A stretch of DNA of 64,000 nucleotides from Comamonadaceae bacterium 2FH (GCA_005503335.1 SCMQ01000020.1:1-64000), one strand, 5' to 3'; positions 45,991-56,773 are shown, counted from the first letter of the stretch. Made by a program: numbers and translations. The notes: a model not told the origin generated them from the sequence alone.

Positions 45991-48017
45991 TGGGGCTGGA
46001 GCAGGCGGTTCGCGACGCGTTCGCCGAGCAGGGCCTGCTCGCGCGGGCTGTCCAGCAGTTTCGCCCCCGGGCCGGCCAGACCGAGATGGCCCTGGCCGTA
46101 GGGCGCGTGGTCGAGCAGGGCGGCACGCTGGTCGTGGAGGCCGGCACCGGGGTCGGCAAGACTTTTGCCTACCTGGTGCCGGCGCTGCTGAGCGGCGAGC
46201 GCGTGCTGCTGTCGACCGCCACCAAGACGCTGCAGGACCAGCTCTACGGGCGCGACCTGCCGCGCCTGGCTCAGGCCCTGGGCCTGCCGGTGCGCACGGC
46301 CTTGCTCAAGGGCCGCGCCAGCTACCTGTGCCTGCACCGCCTCGAGCAGGCGCAGCAGGACGCCAGCCAGGGCCAGCGCGGCCTGCTGCGCGAGCTGGCA
46401 CTGGTGGCGTCCTGGGCGCAGCACACGCGCAGCGGCGACCTGGCCGAGCTGGCCCATCTGGACGAACGCTCGCCGGTGATCCCGCTCGTGACCTCGACCC
46501 GCGACAACTGCCTGGGCGCCCAATGCCCCAGATTCCGCGCCTGCCACGTGAATCTGGCGCGGCGCGAGGCGCTGGCCACCGATGTGGTGGTGGTCAACCA
46601 CCATCTGTTCTTTGCCGATCTCGCGGTGCGCGAGTCGGGCATGGCCGAGCTGCTGCCCACGGTGCGCGTCGCGATCTTCGACGAAGCCCACCAGCTCAAC
46701 GAGACCGGGGTGCAGTTCCTCGGCCAGCAGCTGGGCACCGCGCAATTGCTCGATCTGGCGCGCGACCTGCTCGCGGCCGGCCTGCAACTCGCGCGCGGCC
46801 TGGCGGACTGGCAGGCGCTGGCCGAGGCGCTAGAGCAGGCGGCGCGCGAGCTGCGCCTGTGCGTGGGCCGGCAGGCGCCGGGCGCCAGGCTGCGCTGGCT
46901 GGAAGAGGCGCCCGAGGGCGTGCCCGGGCCCGGCTGGCAGCAGGCCCTGCTGGCCGTGGAGCTGGCCTGCGCCCGGGCCATGGCGGCCCTGGAGATGGTC
47001 AGCGAGATGGCACCCGACTTCGTGCGCCTGCACGAGCGCGCCAGCCGCCTGGCCGAGCGCTGCGCGAGCTTTGCCCGGCCCTGCGCGGAAGGCGCGGTGC
47101 GCTGGCTGGAGGCCGGCGGCCAGCTGCGCCTGGTGGAGTCGCCGCTGGACATCGCCGAGACGGTGCGAACTCGGCTGCTGCAGGCCGACGAAGGCGCGGG
47201 GGAGGACGAGGGCGGGCGAGGGCGCGCCTGGGTGTTCACCTCGGCCACGCTGGGCGACGACGAGGGCCTGCGCTGGTTCACCGAGCCCTGCGGCCTGCTG
47301 CAGGCACAGCGCCTGAGGGTGGACAGTCCGTTCGACTACGCCCGGCAGTCGGCGCTCTACGTGCCGCGCCTGGTCGCGCCGGCCGACCCCGCGCACAGCG
47401 CCCAGGTCGCGGCGCTGGCGGCCCGGGCCGCGGCCCGGCTGGGCGGACGCACCCTGGTGCTGACGACCACGCTGCGTGCGCTGCGTGCGATCGGTGAAGC
47501 GCTGGCCGCGCATTTCGCCCACTCGCAGGCGGTCGCCGTGTTGGTGCAGGGCCAGGCCCCGAAGCGTCAGCTGATGGAGCGCTTCCGCGAGGGCGGGGAA
47601 GGCACACAGGGCGTGGGCTGCATCCTGGTGGCCTCGGCCTCGTTCTGGGAGGGACTGGACGTGCCCGGCGATGCGTTGCAGCTGGTGGTCATCGACAAGC
47701 TGCCGTTTCCGCCGCCGGGCGATCCGCTGGTGCAGGCGCGGGCGCGGCAACTGGCGCTGGCCGGGCGCAGTGCCTTCGCCGACCATGCCTTGCCCGAGGC
47801 GGCGGTGGCGCTCAAGCAGGGGGCCGGTCGGCTGATCCGCAGCGAGTCCGACCGCGGCATCCTGGTGGTCTGCGACACGCGCCTGGCCACCATGGGCTAC
47901 GGCCGGCGCCTGCTGGCGGCGCTGCCGCCCATGCGGAGGCTCGCCAGCGACGAAGAGTTTCAGGCGGCGCTGGAGGCGCTCACCACAGCTTCCACCACGG
48001 GCTTGAATCCGGCTTGA
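45990..48017 (+). CDS. DinG/YoaA-type ATP-dependent DNA helicase
   Basis: A 675-residue XPD-like superfamily 2 helicase. EAGTGVGKTFAYL (near 50) is Walker A, IFDEAHQLNE the DEAH box, and the C-terminal GAGRLIRSESDRG the family motif VI. Four cysteines between motifs I and II (SYLCLHRL, then NCLGAQCPRFRACHV) can hold the iron-sulfur cluster of DinG, YoaA and XPD. Length and spacing suit YoaA slightly better than DinG. Its last 38 bases overlap the 3' end of bamD on the other strand. It is coupled to the YdcH gene. Confidence 0.93.
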   Translation: MGLEQAVRDAFAEQGLLARAVQQFRPRAGQTEMALAVGRVVEQGGTLVVEAGTGVGKTFAYLVPALLSGERVLLSTATKTLQDQLYGRDLPRLAQALGLPVRTALLKGRASYLCLHRLEQAQQDASQGQRGLLRELALVASWAQHTRSGDLAELAHLDERSPVIPLVTSTRDNCLGAQCPRFRACHVNLARREALATDVVVVNHHLFFADLAVRESGMAELLPTVRVAIFDEAHQLNETGVQFLGQQLGTAQLLDLARDLLAAGLQLARGLADWQALAEALEQAARELRLCVGRQAPGARLRWLEEAPEGVPGPGWQQALLAVELACARAMAALEMVSEMAPDFVRLHERASRLAERCASFARPCAEGAVRWLEAGGQLRLVESPLDIAETVRTRLLQADEGAGEDEGGRGRAWVFTSATLGDDEGLRWFTEPCGLLQAQRLRVDSPFDYARQSALYVPRLVAPADPAHSAQVAALAARAAARLGGRTLVLTTTLRALRAIGEALAAHFAHSQAVAVLVQGQAPKRQLMERFREGGEGTQGVGCILVASASFWEGLDVPGDALQLVVIDKLPFPPPGDPLVQARARQLALAGRSAFADHALPEAAVALKQGAGRLIRSESDRGILVVCDTRLATMGYGRRLLAALPPMRRLASDEEFQAALEALTTASTTGLNPA

Positions 48018-48786
48018 AGCCGCGCGTGAGGTATTCGCTGTTCGGGTAGTTCTTTTCCAGCACGCGACGCGTGTCGTCGCGCAGCTGTTCCAGGCCCAGG
48101 GCGTCGTAGCTGCGCACCATGATGAACAAGGCTTCCTCGAGGGCTGGCACGTTACGGTAGTCGGCCACCGCCATCTGCGCGCGGTTCACGGCCGCGACGT
48201 AGGCGCCGCGGTGGTAGTAGTAGCGCGCCACGTGGACTTCGTACTCGGCCAGCGCGTTCACGATGTAGGTCATGCGCTGGCGCGCGTCGGGCGCGTACTT
48301 GGACTCCGGGAAGCGCGCGACCAGATCGCGGAAGGCCTCGAACGACTCCTTGGCGGCCTTCTGGTCGCGCTCGGACAGGTCCTGGCGGGTCAGGAAGCCG
48401 AACATGCCAAGGTTGTCGTTGAAGTTGACGATGCCCTTGAGGTAGAGCGCGTAGTCCACCGCCGGGCTGGACGGGTGCACCTTGACGAAGCGGTCCAGCG
48501 TCGCGATGGCCTGGGCCTTCTCGCCGAGCTTGTAATGGGCGTAGGCCTTCTCCAACTGGGCCTGCTGCGCCAGCGGGGTGCCGGCGGCGCGGCCTTCGAG
48601 CTTCTCGAACAGGGGCACGGCCTTGTCGTAGGCGCCCGCCGCCGCTTCGTCGCGCGCCTCGGTGTAGAGACGATTCGGGCTCCAGCCGGCCGTGGGGTCT
48701 ACCGGGGTCGAGGAGCAGGCTGCCAGCAGCCCCGCCGCGCAGAGCAGGACCCAGCGCGGGACCACCGATAATTTGGCACGAAACAT
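47980..48786 (-). CDS. bamD: outer-membrane assembly lipoprotein BamD
   Basis: An essential lipoprotein of the beta-barrel assembly machine that binds BamA. The 268-residue protein has a lipobox (LLAAC, cysteine near residue 24) and TPR repeats (YDKAVPLFEKLEGRAAG, KAQAIATLDRFVKVHP, ESFEAFRDLVARFPESKYAPDAR). The DARQRMTYIVNALAEYEVHVARYY block is diagnostic of BamD/ComL. I prefer ATG 48786 (MFRAKLSVV) to 48795. It is divergent from rluD with about 11 bases between starts, so promoters overlap coding DNA. Another Bam component, bamB, is at 58780. Confidence 0.96.
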   Translation of the reverse strand: MFRAKLSVVPRWVLLCAAGLLAACSSTPVDPTAGWSPNRLYTEARDEAAAGAYDKAVPLFEKLEGRAAGTPLAQQAQLEKAYAHYKLGEKAQAIATLDRFVKVHPSSPAVDYALYLKGIVNFNDNLGMFGFLTRQDLSERDQKAAKESFEAFRDLVARFPESKYAPDARQRMTYIVNALAEYEVHVARYYYHRGAYVAAVNRAQMAVADYRNVPALEEALFIMVRSYDALGLEQLRDDTRRVLEKNYPNSEYLTRGFKPDSSPWWKLW

Positions 48787-48797
48787 CACTGGCAACC

Positions 48798-49823
48798 TTG
48801 TTGAAACAGACCGAATTGATTATATCGACCGACCCCGCGCAGACCGTCCCGGCGGGGGGCTCGGACGACCTGGGCGAACTCGGCCCCGAGGCCGAGCTGC
48901 GCTCCCTCGAAGTGCCTGCCGCACTGCATGGCGAGCGGCTGGACCGCGTGCTCGCGGCCCTGGTGCCCGAGTTCTCGCGCAGCTACCTGCAGCAGCTGGT
49001 CGAGCTCGGCGCCGTGCGGGTGCAGGGCGCGCCGGCGCTCAAGTCCTCGCAGCGGCTCAAGGCCGGCGATGGGCTGCAGGTCGAGTTGCGGCCGACGCCG
49101 CAGACCCAGGCCTTCCGGCCCGAGCCCATGGCGCTCGACGTGGTGTTCGAGGATGCGCACCTGCGCGTGATCAACAAGCCGGCCGGCCTGGTGGTGCATC
49201 CGGCCCCGGGCAACTGGAGCGGCACCCTGCTGAACGGCCTGCTGGCGCGCGATGTGCAGGCCGGCCAGCTGCCGCGCGCCGGTATCGTGCACCGCCTGGA
49301 CAAGGACACCAGCGGCCTGATGGTGGTGGCGCGCACGCGCCAGGCCATGGACGCGCTGGTGCAGCGTATCGCGGCGCGCGAGGTCAGCCGCCAGTACCTG
49401 GCGCTGGGGCACCGGCCCTGGGCCGGCGCGCCCGAACGCCTGGTGCAGGGCGCGATCGGCCGCGACCCGCGCAACCGCCTGCGCATGGCGGTGGTGGACC
49501 TCGCCCAGCACCCCGGCAAGCCTGCCGCCACCGGCATCGAGCTGCTGCAGAACTGCGAGCAGGGCTGCTGGGTGCGCTGCACGCTGCAGACCGGCCGCAC
49601 CCACCAGATCCGCGTGCACATGGCCAGCCTGGGCCATCCCCTGGTGGCCGACGAGCTCTATGGCGGCAAGCCCGCGGCCGGCCTGCAGCGCCAGGCCCTG
49701 CATGCCTTCCGGCTGGCTTTCGAGCACCCGGTCACGGGGCAGGCATTGGAGTTTCGCGCGCCGCTGCCCGAGGACCTGCGCCAGGCGCTTGTGGACTGGG
49801 GCCTCAGTTACAATGAATCCTGA
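48798..49823 (+). CDS. rluD: 23S rRNA pseudouridine synthase RluD family
   Basis: Makes pseudouridines in 23S rRNA helix 69 (positions 1911, 1915 and 1917 in E. coli). The 341-residue protein has an S4 RNA-binding domain (LDRVLAALVPEFSRSYLQQL) and a catalytic domain with GIVHRLDKDTSGLMVVA, which holds the catalytic aspartate, and LQTGRTHQIRVHM. No ATG lies near the N-terminus, so a TTG start at 48798 or 48801 is required, unusual for this window. The bamD-rluD divergent arrangement is conserved in many proteobacteria. Confidence 0.93.
   Translation: MLKQTELIISTDPAQTVPAGGSDDLGELGPEAELRSLEVPAALHGERLDRVLAALVPEFSRSYLQQLVELGAVRVQGAPALKSSQRLKAGDGLQVELRPTPQTQAFRPEPMALDVVFEDAHLRVINKPAGLVVHPAPGNWSGTLLNGLLARDVQAGQLPRAGIVHRLDKDTSGLMVVARTRQAMDALVQRIAAREVSRQYLALGHRPWAGAPERLVQGAIGRDPRNRLRMAVVDLAQHPGKPAATGIELLQNCEQGCWVRCTLQTGRTHQIRVHMASLGHPLVADELYGGKPAAGLQRQALHAFRLAFEHPVTGQALEFRAPLPEDLRQALVDWGLSYNES
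49809..49814 (+). promoter_or_regulatory. possible -10 element for scpB
   Basis: TACAAT at the very end of rluD matches the sigma-70 -10 well, and a CTTGTG about 15 bases upstream could be a weak -35. It would place transcription start about 130 bases before scpB. This was identified by eye only. Confidence 0.3.
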
Positions 49824-49952
49824 TGCCCCGGGGCGCCCTTTGCGGCATGACCTGCGGGTTTGCGGCGCCGAGCCTCGCCCAGCCTGCGCGGTGCCCCGAT
49901 TGAATCGGCCCTGACGGAGCGCCGCTGGCGCCATTTCCCGGAACCTCGACAC

Positions 49953-50675
49953 ATGAATACGACGGATGCCAAGCGTGTCCTCGAAACCGCCTTGATTTGC
50001 GCGCAGCAGCCCCTGCCGGTCCGCGAGCTGCGCGTGCTGTTCAACGACGAGCTTGGCGCGGACACCGTCAAGCAACTGCTGCTGGAGCTGCAGCAGGAAT
50101 GGTCGCTGCGCGGCGTCGAATTGATCCAGGTGGCCAGCGGCTGGCGCTTCCAGAGCCGGCCGGAGATGCGGCCCTACCTGGACCGCCTGCATCCCGAGAA
50201 GCCGCCCAAGTACACGCGCGCCGCGCTGGAGACCCTGGCCATCATCGCCTACCGTCAGCCCGTGACGCGTGGCGACATGGAGGACATCCGCGGCGTGACC
50301 ATCAACTCCATGATCCTCAAGCAGCTCGAGGACCGCGGCTGGGTCGAGGTGATCGGCCACCGCGAGGCCGCGGGTCGTCCCGCGCTCTACGCGACGACGC
50401 GCCAGTTCCTCGACGACCTGGGCCTGTCCTCGCTGGAGCAGCTGCCGCTGCTGGACACGCCGGCCCAGCAGGCCATCGCCCTGGAGGCGCTGCAGCCCGA
50501 GGGCGACGCCATGCCGCCCGTGCTGTCGCTGGAGGAGGCGCTGCGCGAAGAGCAGGCATCGGCCTTGCCGACCGAGGACGCCGCCGGCCCGGAGGCCGTG
50601 GCCGAACCCCCCGAGGCTCTGGCGGCCATGCCCGAGCCCGATGACTCAACGCCCCCTCAGGGGATCACGCCATGA
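49953..50675 (+). CDS. scpB: segregation and condensation protein B
   Basis: Winged-helix subunit of the SMC-ScpAB chromosome condensation complex. The 240-residue protein has the ScpB core ([22 protein letters not shown], then [29 protein letters not shown], and [18 protein letters not shown]) and an acidic, Pro/Ala-rich extension of about 60 residues. ScpA is not adjacent. The gene ends in an ATGA overlap with rluB, as in many bacteria, so the two are co-translated. Confidence 0.95.
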   Translation: MNTTDAKRVLETALICAQQPLPVRELRVLFNDELGADTVKQLLLELQQEWSLRGVELIQVASGWRFQSRPEMRPYLDRLHPEKPPKYTRAALETLAIIAYRQPVTRGDMEDIRGVTINSMILKQLEDRGWVEVIGHREAAGRPALYATTRQFLDDLGLSSLEQLPLLDTPAQQAIALEALQPEGDAMPPVLSLEEALREEQASALPTEDAAGPEAVAEPPEALAAMPEPDDSTPPQGITP

Positions 50676-51955
50676 ACCAAGCCACGCCCGCCATCCCGGC
50701 CGCACCCCTCGCCGAGGACCCAGAAGCCCAGCCGCAGGCCGAGGTCGCCACCGAACCGGTGGCTGCGCCGGCTCGTGGGCCGCGGCCCGCGCGTGCCGAG
50801 GCGCCGCAGGCGATCGCCTTCGCCGACGTGGTCTCCGGCCAGTACGACGCGGACGAATCGGATGCCGAGGTGCAGGCGCCCAAGCGCGTGCTGGCGCCCC
50901 AGGCCGAGACGCCCAAGCTGCACAAGGTGCTGGCCCAGGCGGGCCTGGGCTCGCGGCTGGAGATGGAGCAGCTGATCATGGAGGGTCGGATCTCGGTCAA
51001 CAACGAGCCCGCCCACATCGGCCAGCGCATCCAGTTCGGCGACCAGGTCAAGGTCAATGGCAAGCCGATCAAGCTGCGCATCGCGCCGCCGCCGGCGCGC
51101 GTGATCGCCTACCACAAGCCGGTCGGTGAGGTCGTGACCCACGACGACCCGCAGAACCGCCCGACCGTGTTCCGCAAGCTGCCCAAGCTCTACCAGGGCA
51201 AGTGGCAGTCGGTCGGCCGGCTGGACCTCAACACCGAGGGCCTGCTGCTGTTCACCAACTCGGGCGAGATGGCCAACAAACTCATGCACCCGCGCTTCGG
51301 GCTGGAGCGCGAGTACGCGGTGCGCGTGCTCGGCGCGCTGAGCAACGAGGAGAAGCAGCGCCTGCTCGACGGGGTGCAGCTCGAGGACGGCAAGGCCCAG
51401 TTCGGCTCCATCGAGGACGGCGGCGGCGAGGGGTCCAACTGCTGGTACCGCGTGACCATCTCCGAGGGGCGCAACCGCGAGGTGCGCCGCATGCTGGAGG
51501 CCGTGGGCCACGCGGTCAGCCGGCTGATCCGCATCCGCTACGGCGCCATGGTGCTGCCGCGCGGCCTCAAGCGCGGCGCCTGGATGGAGCTCGACGAGCA
51601 GGACATCCGTGCCCTGGTGCGCGCGGCGGGCGGCAGCGAGCGGTCCGCGGGGCCTGCCGAAGGCGAGGCGCGCGCACCGCGCGACCGCCGTGGCGGTGGC
51701 GGTGGCGGTGGCCGCGGGCCGGGTGCGGCACCCCGCAAGGGCGGCGGGGGCGGGCAGGCGCCGCATGCGGGCGGCGGCCAGCGGCGCCAGGAGCGCGGCG
51801 AGCGCCGCGACGAGGCGTCCCAGCCCGACCCCATGAAGACCTCGCTGGGCTACATAGGCGCCGACAGCTTCTCGCGCCAGCGCCAGGGGCAGGGCCCTCG
51901 GCGTGGCGCTGGCGGCGGGGGCGGCCCGCGCCGCTCCGGCGGCCGCGGCCGCTGA
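50672..51955 (+). CDS. rluB: 23S rRNA pseudouridine synthase B with Gly/Arg-rich tail
   Basis: Forms pseudouridine in 23S rRNA (position 2605 in E. coli). The 427-residue protein starts with about 75 disordered residues. An S4 domain follows ([20 protein letters not shown]), then the catalytic RsuA-type domain with [18 protein letters not shown] (catalytic aspartate) and [16 protein letters not shown]. The last 110 residues or so are a low-complexity Gly/Arg/Gln-rich tail that may bind RNA non-specifically. It is coupled to scpB by a four-base overlap. Confidence 0.95.
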   Translation: MNQATPAIPAAPLAEDPEAQPQAEVATEPVAAPARGPRPARAEAPQAIAFADVVSGQYDADESDAEVQAPKRVLAPQAETPKLHKVLAQAGLGSRLEMEQLIMEGRISVNNEPAHIGQRIQFGDQVKVNGKPIKLRIAPPPARVIAYHKPVGEVVTHDDPQNRPTVFRKLPKLYQGKWQSVGRLDLNTEGLLLFTNSGEMANKLMHPRFGLEREYAVRVLGALSNEEKQRLLDGVQLEDGKAQFGSIEDGGGEGSNCWYRVTISEGRNREVRRMLEAVGHAVSRLIRIRYGAMVLPRGLKRGAWMELDEQDIRALVRAAGGSERSAGPAEGEARAPRDRRGGGGGGGRGPGAAPRKGGGGGQAPHAGGGQRRQERGERRDEASQPDPMKTSLGYIGADSFSRQRQGQGPRRGAGGGGGPRRSGGRGR

Positions 51956-52093
51956 GTCGCGGCTCATGCCCGGGGTGCCCTTGGGGCGCCCACGTGCCCC
52001 TGCCGACGCAAGGAGTTCCTGCGCGCAGGTTAAAATCAAATGCTTTGCCCTAGAGGCGAAAAAACGCTAATTAAAACCCCTGGAAAGACCCAA

Positions 52094-52519
52094 ATGGCTA
52101 TCGAACGCACCCTCTCCATCATCAAGCCCGACGCCGTGGCCAAGAACGTGATCGGCCAGATCTACGCCCGCTTCGAGGCCGCCGGCCTCAAGATCGTCGC
52201 CGCCAAGATGGCCCACCTGTCCCGCGGCGAGGCCGAGGCCTTCTACGCCGTGCACAAGGAGCGCCCCTTCTTCAAGGACCTGGTCGACTTCATGATCTCC
52301 GGCCCGGTGATGATCCAGGCCCTGGAAGGCGAGAACGCCATCCTGAAGAACCGCGAGCTGATGGGCGCCACCGACCCCAAGAAGGCCGCCGCCGGCACCA
52401 TCCGCGCCGACTTTGCCGACAGCATCGACGCCAACGCCGTGCACGGCTCCGACGCGCCTGAAACCGCTGCCGTGGAAGTGTCTTTCTTCTTTCCCGGCAT
52501 GAACGTCTACTCGCGCTGA
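52094..52519 (+). CDS. ndk: nucleoside diphosphate kinase
   Basis: Equalises nucleoside triphosphate pools by phosphotransfer through a phosphohistidine. The 141 residues match Ndk: [18 protein letters not shown] at the start, [14 protein letters not shown], and [20 protein letters not shown] with the active-site histidine. An AT-rich stretch upstream (TAAAAT at 52031-52036) probably holds its promoter. It is the first gene of the long block that runs to hflK at the window end. Confidence 0.97.
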   Translation: MAIERTLSIIKPDAVAKNVIGQIYARFEAAGLKIVAAKMAHLSRGEAEAFYAVHKERPFFKDLVDFMISGPVMIQALEGENAILKNRELMGATDPKKAAAGTIRADFADSIDANAVHGSDAPETAAVEVSFFFPGMNVYSR

Positions 52520-52539
52520 GCGACAGCGCCGACCATGCC

Positions 52540-53688
52540 ATGACGGCCAAGCTGCTCGACTTCGACCTGGAGGGCCTGGCCGCCTTTTGCGAAAGGCTGG
52601 GGGAAAAGCGTTTCCGCGCCACCCAGCTGTTTCGCTGGATTCACCAGAAAGGCGCCTCGGATTTCGACCAGATGAGTGATCTGGCGAAGTCGTTGCGCGA
52701 CAAGCTCAAGACCAGCGCCTGCGTCCAGGGCCTGCCGGTCCTCTCCCAGCACGAGTCCGCCGACGGCACGATCAAGTGGCTGTTCGACGTGGGCGACGGC
52801 AACGCGGTCGAGACCGTGTTCATCCCCGAGGACGACCGCGGCACCCTGTGCATCTCCTCGCAGGCCGGCTGCGCGGTCGGCTGCCGCTTCTGCTCGACCG
52901 GCCACCAGGGCTTCAGCCGCAACCTCGGCACCGGCGAGATCATCGCCCAGCTCTGGTTCGCCGAGCATTTCCTGCGCCGCCACCTCCACACCAGCGAGCG
53001 CGTGATCTCCAACGTGGTGATGATGGGAATGGGCGAGCCGCTGCAGAACTACGGCGCTCTGGTGCCGGCCCTGCGCGTGATGCTGGACGACCATGGCTAC
53101 GGCCTGTCGCGCCGCCGCGTCACCGTCTCGACCTCGGGCGTGGTGCCCATGATCGACCGCCTGGCCCAGGACTGCCCGGTGGCGCTGGCGGTGTCGCTGC
53201 ACGCCCCCAACGACGCGCTGCGCGACAACCTGGTGCCGCTGAACCGCAAGTACGCTATCGCCGAGCTGCTCGACGCCTGCCAGCGCTACCTCGCGCACGC
53301 GCCGCGCGACTTCATCACCTTCGAATACTGCATGCTCGACGGCGTCAACGACCAGCCCGAGCATGCCCGTCAGCTGATCGAGCTGGTGCGCCGCCATGGC
53401 GGCCAGGGGCTGCGCTGCAAGTTCAACCTGATTCCCTTCAACCCTTTCCCGGCCTCGGGCCTGACGCGCTCGCCCGCGGCCCAGGTGACGGCTTTCGCCA
53501 GCCTGCTCAGCGAGGCCGGCATCGTCACGACCGTGCGCAAGACGCGCGGCGACGACATCGACGCGGCCTGCGGCCAGCTGGCCGGCGACGTGAGGGACCG
53601 CACGCGCGTCGACGAGCGCATCGCCCAGCAGCGCACGGTGGTGCTGCGGCCCATGCCTGTCGTCCCGACCGGCCCGGGGCAGGCCTGA
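52540..53688 (+). CDS. rlmN: dual-specificity 23S rRNA/tRNA adenine-C2 methyltransferase RlmN
   Basis: Radical-SAM enzyme that methylates C2 of A2503 in 23S rRNA and A37 of some tRNAs. The 382-residue protein has an N-terminal accessory domain and the cluster motif CAVGCRFC (CxxxCxxC) within [32 protein letters not shown] is also present, as is the second-cysteine region near [18 protein letters not shown], where C-terminal CGQL carries the mechanistic cysteine. The gap to ndk is 20 bases. Confidence 0.97.
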   Translation: MTAKLLDFDLEGLAAFCERLGEKRFRATQLFRWIHQKGASDFDQMSDLAKSLRDKLKTSACVQGLPVLSQHESADGTIKWLFDVGDGNAVETVFIPEDDRGTLCISSQAGCAVGCRFCSTGHQGFSRNLGTGEIIAQLWFAEHFLRRHLHTSERVISNVVMMGMGEPLQNYGALVPALRVMLDDHGYGLSRRRVTVSTSGVVPMIDRLAQDCPVALAVSLHAPNDALRDNLVPLNRKYAIAELLDACQRYLAHAPRDFITFEYCMLDGVNDQPEHARQLIELVRRHGGQGLRCKFNLIPFNPFPASGLTRSPAAQVTAFASLLSEAGIVTTVRKTRGDDIDAACGQLAGDVRDRTRVDERIAQQRTVVLRPMPVVPTGPGQA

Positions 53689-53724
53689 GGCAGGCTGACG
53701 ACAGAACAACCATCAGGAGGCAGG

Positions 53725-54540
53725 ATGCAGTTTGAACAAGGAAGCCCCCGCTGGGTGCTGGTGCTGGCGCTGGCCCTGCTGGCCGGCCTGGCGGCTTGTG
53801 CCGGCGGCCCGGGCCGCGGCGCGGCCGATGCCGGCGCCGACATGCTCACCGCCTCGGACGAACCCGAGGCCCGGCGGCGCGCCCGCCTGCGCATGGAGCT
53901 GGCCGTGGGCTACTTCGAGGAGGGCAAGACCGCGGTGGCCCTGGACGAGCTCAAGCAGGTGCTGACGCTGGACCCCGGCTTCTCCGACGCGCACAACCTG
54001 CGCGGCCTGATCTACATGCGCTTGAACGACCCACGCTTGGCCGAGGAGAGTTTCCGCCGCGCCGTGGCGCTGAATCCGCGCGACGCGAACACCCAGCACA
54101 ACTACGGCTGGCTGCTGTGCCAGCAGGGCCGCTACCCGGAGTCCTTGCAGGCCTTCGGCAAGGCGTTGGCCAACCCGCAGTACGGCGAGCGCGCCAAGAC
54201 CTGGATGACCCAGGGCCTGTGCCAGGCGCGAGCCGGCCAGCCCGCCGAGGCCGAGCGCAGCCTGGAGCGCGCCTACGAGCTCGACGCGGGCAACCCCATC
54301 ACCGGCTACAACCTGGCGGCGCTGCTGTACCGGCGCAGCGAGTTCCCGCGCGCCCAGTTCTACATCCGCCGCATCAACAACAGCGAGCTCGCGAACGCCG
54401 AGTCGCTGTGGCTGGGCATACGCGTGGAACGCAAGCTGAACAATCGCGAGGCCATGCGCCAGCTGGCCGAGCAGCTCAAGCGGCGGTTCCCGCAGACACA
54501 AGAGTTTTCAGCATTCGAACGGGGAGCATTTGATGAGTGA
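53725..54540 (+). CDS. pilW: type IV pilus biogenesis lipoprotein PilW/PilF
   Basis: A 271-residue TPR lipoprotein needed for secretin (PilQ) assembly in type IV pilus systems. A signal peptide ends in a lipobox (LAGLAAC), and about six TPR repeats follow, including ALDELKQVLTLDPGFSDAHN, LAEESFRRAVALNPRDANTQ and HNYGWLLCQQGRYPESLQAF. AGGAGG at 53715-53720 is an excellent binding site for the ATG at 53725. Its 3' end overlaps the RodZ-like gene by eight bases. It is PilW in Neisseria naming and PilF in Pseudomonas. Confidence 0.93.
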   Translation: MQFEQGSPRWVLVLALALLAGLAACAGGPGRGAADAGADMLTASDEPEARRRARLRMELAVGYFEEGKTAVALDELKQVLTLDPGFSDAHNLRGLIYMRLNDPRLAEESFRRAVALNPRDANTQHNYGWLLCQQGRYPESLQAFGKALANPQYGERAKTWMTQGLCQARAGQPAEAERSLERAYELDAGNPITGYNLAALLYRRSEFPRAQFYIRRINNSELANAESLWLGIRVERKLNNREAMRQLAEQLKRRFPQTQEFSAFERGAFDE

Positions 54541-55501
54541 AGGGTCCGAGGGGAGCGCAAGCGCGGACGGCGTCTTGGCGGGGCCTACCGCCGGCGCACT
54601 GGTGCGGCAGGCGCGCGAGGCTGCCGGACTGCAGGTGGACGCGCTGGCCGCCGCGCTCAAGGTGACGGTCAAGCAGGTCGAGGCGCTCGAGGCCGATCGC
54701 TGGGACCTGTTGCCCGACGCCGTGTTTGCGCGCGCCCTGGCCGCCACTGTCTGCCGCAACCTCAAGATCGACGCGGCCCCGGTGCTCGCGCGCCTGCCGC
54801 AGACCGCGCCGCGGCTGTCGCCGCGCGGCCAACTGAACGAGCCTTTCAAGGCGCCGCAGCACCGCGCCTCGCCCGACGTCGGCGCCTACCTCTCGCGCCC
54901 GTTGGTGCTGGGCGTGCTGGCGCTGCTGCTGGGGGCGCTGGTGCTGGTGCTGATGCCCGTGCCCAAGGACGAGGCGCCGCCCGCGTCGACGGCGGCGCCG
55001 TCCGAGCAGGCCCAGGCCGCGCCCCAGGGCGCTGCGCCGGCTGCGGGGGGCGGAATGGTCACCGAGCTGCTGCTCCCGCCGGCCGCCACCGCCGCCTCTG
55101 CGGCGGCGCCGATCCCTGCGCCGACGGCCTTGCCGGCCGCAGCGCCGGCCTCGACTTCGGCCATGACCACCCCAATGGCGCCCGCCGTGGTAGCGCCGTC
55201 GCCGGTCGTCACCACGCCCGTGGTGGCCACGCCTCAGGCGCCGGCCTCTGCCGCGGCGGCACCTGCTGGCCTGCTGCAATTCGGCGCCTCGGCCGACTCC
55301 TGGATCAAGGTCACCGACGCGCGCGGCACCGTGGTGCTGAGCCGGCTGCTCAAGGCCGGCGAGAGCGCAGGCGCCAGCGGCCAGCTGCCGCTGTCGGTGG
55401 TGGTGGGGCGCGCCGACGCGACGCGCGTGCAGCTGCGCGGCCAGCCCATGGACTTGGCGCCGATCACGCGCGACAACGTGGCCCGTTTCGAGGTGAAATA
55501 G
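54533..55501 (+). CDS. rodZ: RodZ-like helix-turn-helix membrane protein
   Basis: A 322-residue protein with the RodZ layout: a cytoplasmic HTH_25 domain ([22 protein letters not shown] and [23 protein letters not shown]), one membrane helix ([20 protein letters not shown]), and a long Ala/Pro-rich periplasmic linker. A C-terminal DUF4115 domain ([23 protein letters not shown]) ends it. RodZ links MreB to the cell-wall elongation machinery. The ATG at 54533 lies inside the pilW end. The stop overlaps the ispG start by one base. Confidence 0.88.
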   Translation: MSEGSEGSASADGVLAGPTAGALVRQAREAAGLQVDALAAALKVTVKQVEALEADRWDLLPDAVFARALAATVCRNLKIDAAPVLARLPQTAPRLSPRGQLNEPFKAPQHRASPDVGAYLSRPLVLGVLALLLGALVLVLMPVPKDEAPPASTAAPSEQAQAAPQGAAPAAGGGMVTELLLPPAATAASAAAPIPAPTALPAAAPASTSAMTTPMAPAVVAPSPVVTTPVVATPQAPASAAAAPAGLLQFGASADSWIKVTDARGTVVLSRLLKAGESAGASGQLPLSVVVGRADATRVQLRGQPMDLAPITRDNVARFEVK

Positions 55502-56766
55502 TGTCTGGCTCCCATCCCATCGAAGTGGCGGCACCGCGCGCGCGCCGTTCGCGCCAGGCCCGTGTGGCCTGGGGCCAGAACCTGGTGACCGTGGGCGGCG
55601 ACGCGCCGGTGCGCGTGCAGTCCATGACCAACACCGACACCGTGGACGTGATAGGCACGGCCATCCAGGTCAAGGAACTCGCGCTGGCCGGCTCCGAGCT
55701 GGTGCGCCTGACCGTGAACACGCCCGAGGCCGCGGCCGCCGTGCCGCATGTTCGCGAGCAGCTCGACCGCATGGGGGTGGACGTGCCGCTGGTGGGCGAC
55801 TTCCACTACAACGGCCACCGCCTGCTGACCGAGCATCCGGCCTGTGCCGAGGCCCTGTCCAAGTACCGCATCAACCCCGGCAACGTCGGCAAGGGCGACA
55901 AGCGCGACAAGCAGTTCGGCCAGATGATCGAGGCCGCGATGCGCTGGAACAAGCCGGTGCGCATCGGCGTGAACTGGGGCAGCCTGGACCAGGAACTGCT
56001 GGCCCAGCTGATGGACGAGAACAGCCGCCGCGCCGTCCCCTGGGATGCGAAGCAGGTGATGTACGAGGCGCTGATCAGCTCGGCCATCGACTCCGCCCGG
56101 CTGGCCGAGTCCATGGGCATGGACGGCGACCAGATCATCCTGTCCTGCAAGGTCAGCGGGGTGCAGGACCTGATCTCGGTCTACCGCGAGCTGGCGCGGC
56201 GCTGCGACTACGCCCTGCACCTGGGCCTGACCGAGGCCGGCATGGCCACCAAGGGCACGGTGGCCTCGGCCGCCGCCCTGTCCATCCTGCTGCAGGAGGG
56301 CATAGGCGACACGATACGCGTCTCGCTCACGCCCCAGCCCGGCGAGGCGCGCAGCCAGGAGGTGGTGATCGCTTCCGAGATCCTGCAGGCGCTGGGCCTG
56401 CGCGTGTTCGTGCCCAGCGTCACGGCCTGCCCGGGCTGCGGCCGCACGACCAGCACCACCTTCCAGGAGCTGGCCAAGCAGATCGACGACTTCCTGCGCC
56501 TGCAGATGCCGGTCTGGCGCAGCCGCTACCCGGGCGTGGAAGCGCTCAAGGTCGCCGTGATGGGCTGCATCGTCAACGGCCCGGGCGAGAGCAAGCATGC
56601 CGACATCGGCATCAGCCTGCCCGGCACCGGCGAAGCGCCCGCGGCGCCGGTCTTCATCGACGGCGAGAAGCGCCTGACCCTGCGCGGCGAAGGCATCGCG
56701 CGGGAATTCCAGGCCATCGTCGAAAACTACATCGAACAGCGCTTCGGCCCGGGCCGGGCGCACTGA
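55501..56766 (+). CDS. ispG: 4-hydroxy-3-methylbut-2-enyl diphosphate synthase
   Basis: An iron-sulfur enzyme of the MEP isoprenoid pathway (also called GcpE). The 421 residues are close to the usual bacterial length. [25 protein letters not shown] and RINPGNVG are core blocks, and CPGCGRTT with [11 protein letters not shown] supplies the three cluster cysteines. It starts at GTG 55501 in a TAGTG overlap with the RodZ-like gene, indicating translational coupling. hisS follows 7 bases later. Confidence 0.96.
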   Translation: MSGSHPIEVAAPRARRSRQARVAWGQNLVTVGGDAPVRVQSMTNTDTVDVIGTAIQVKELALAGSELVRLTVNTPEAAAAVPHVREQLDRMGVDVPLVGDFHYNGHRLLTEHPACAEALSKYRINPGNVGKGDKRDKQFGQMIEAAMRWNKPVRIGVNWGSLDQELLAQLMDENSRRAVPWDAKQVMYEALISSAIDSARLAESMGMDGDQIILSCKVSGVQDLISVYRELARRCDYALHLGLTEAGMATKGTVASAAALSILLQEGIGDTIRVSLTPQPGEARSQEVVIASEILQALGLRVFVPSVTACPGCGRTTSTTFQELAKQIDDFLRLQMPVWRSRYPGVEALKVAVMGCIVNGPGESKHADIGISLPGTGEAPAAPVFIDGEKRLTLRGEGIAREFQAIVENYIEQRFGPGRAH

Positions 56767-56773
56767 CAGATCC

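Noticed and set aside
51690-51955. GGC/CGC repeats at the end of rluB
   Set aside because: In frame they give a Gly/Arg-rich tail, common in RluB of this group; no independent element is needed.
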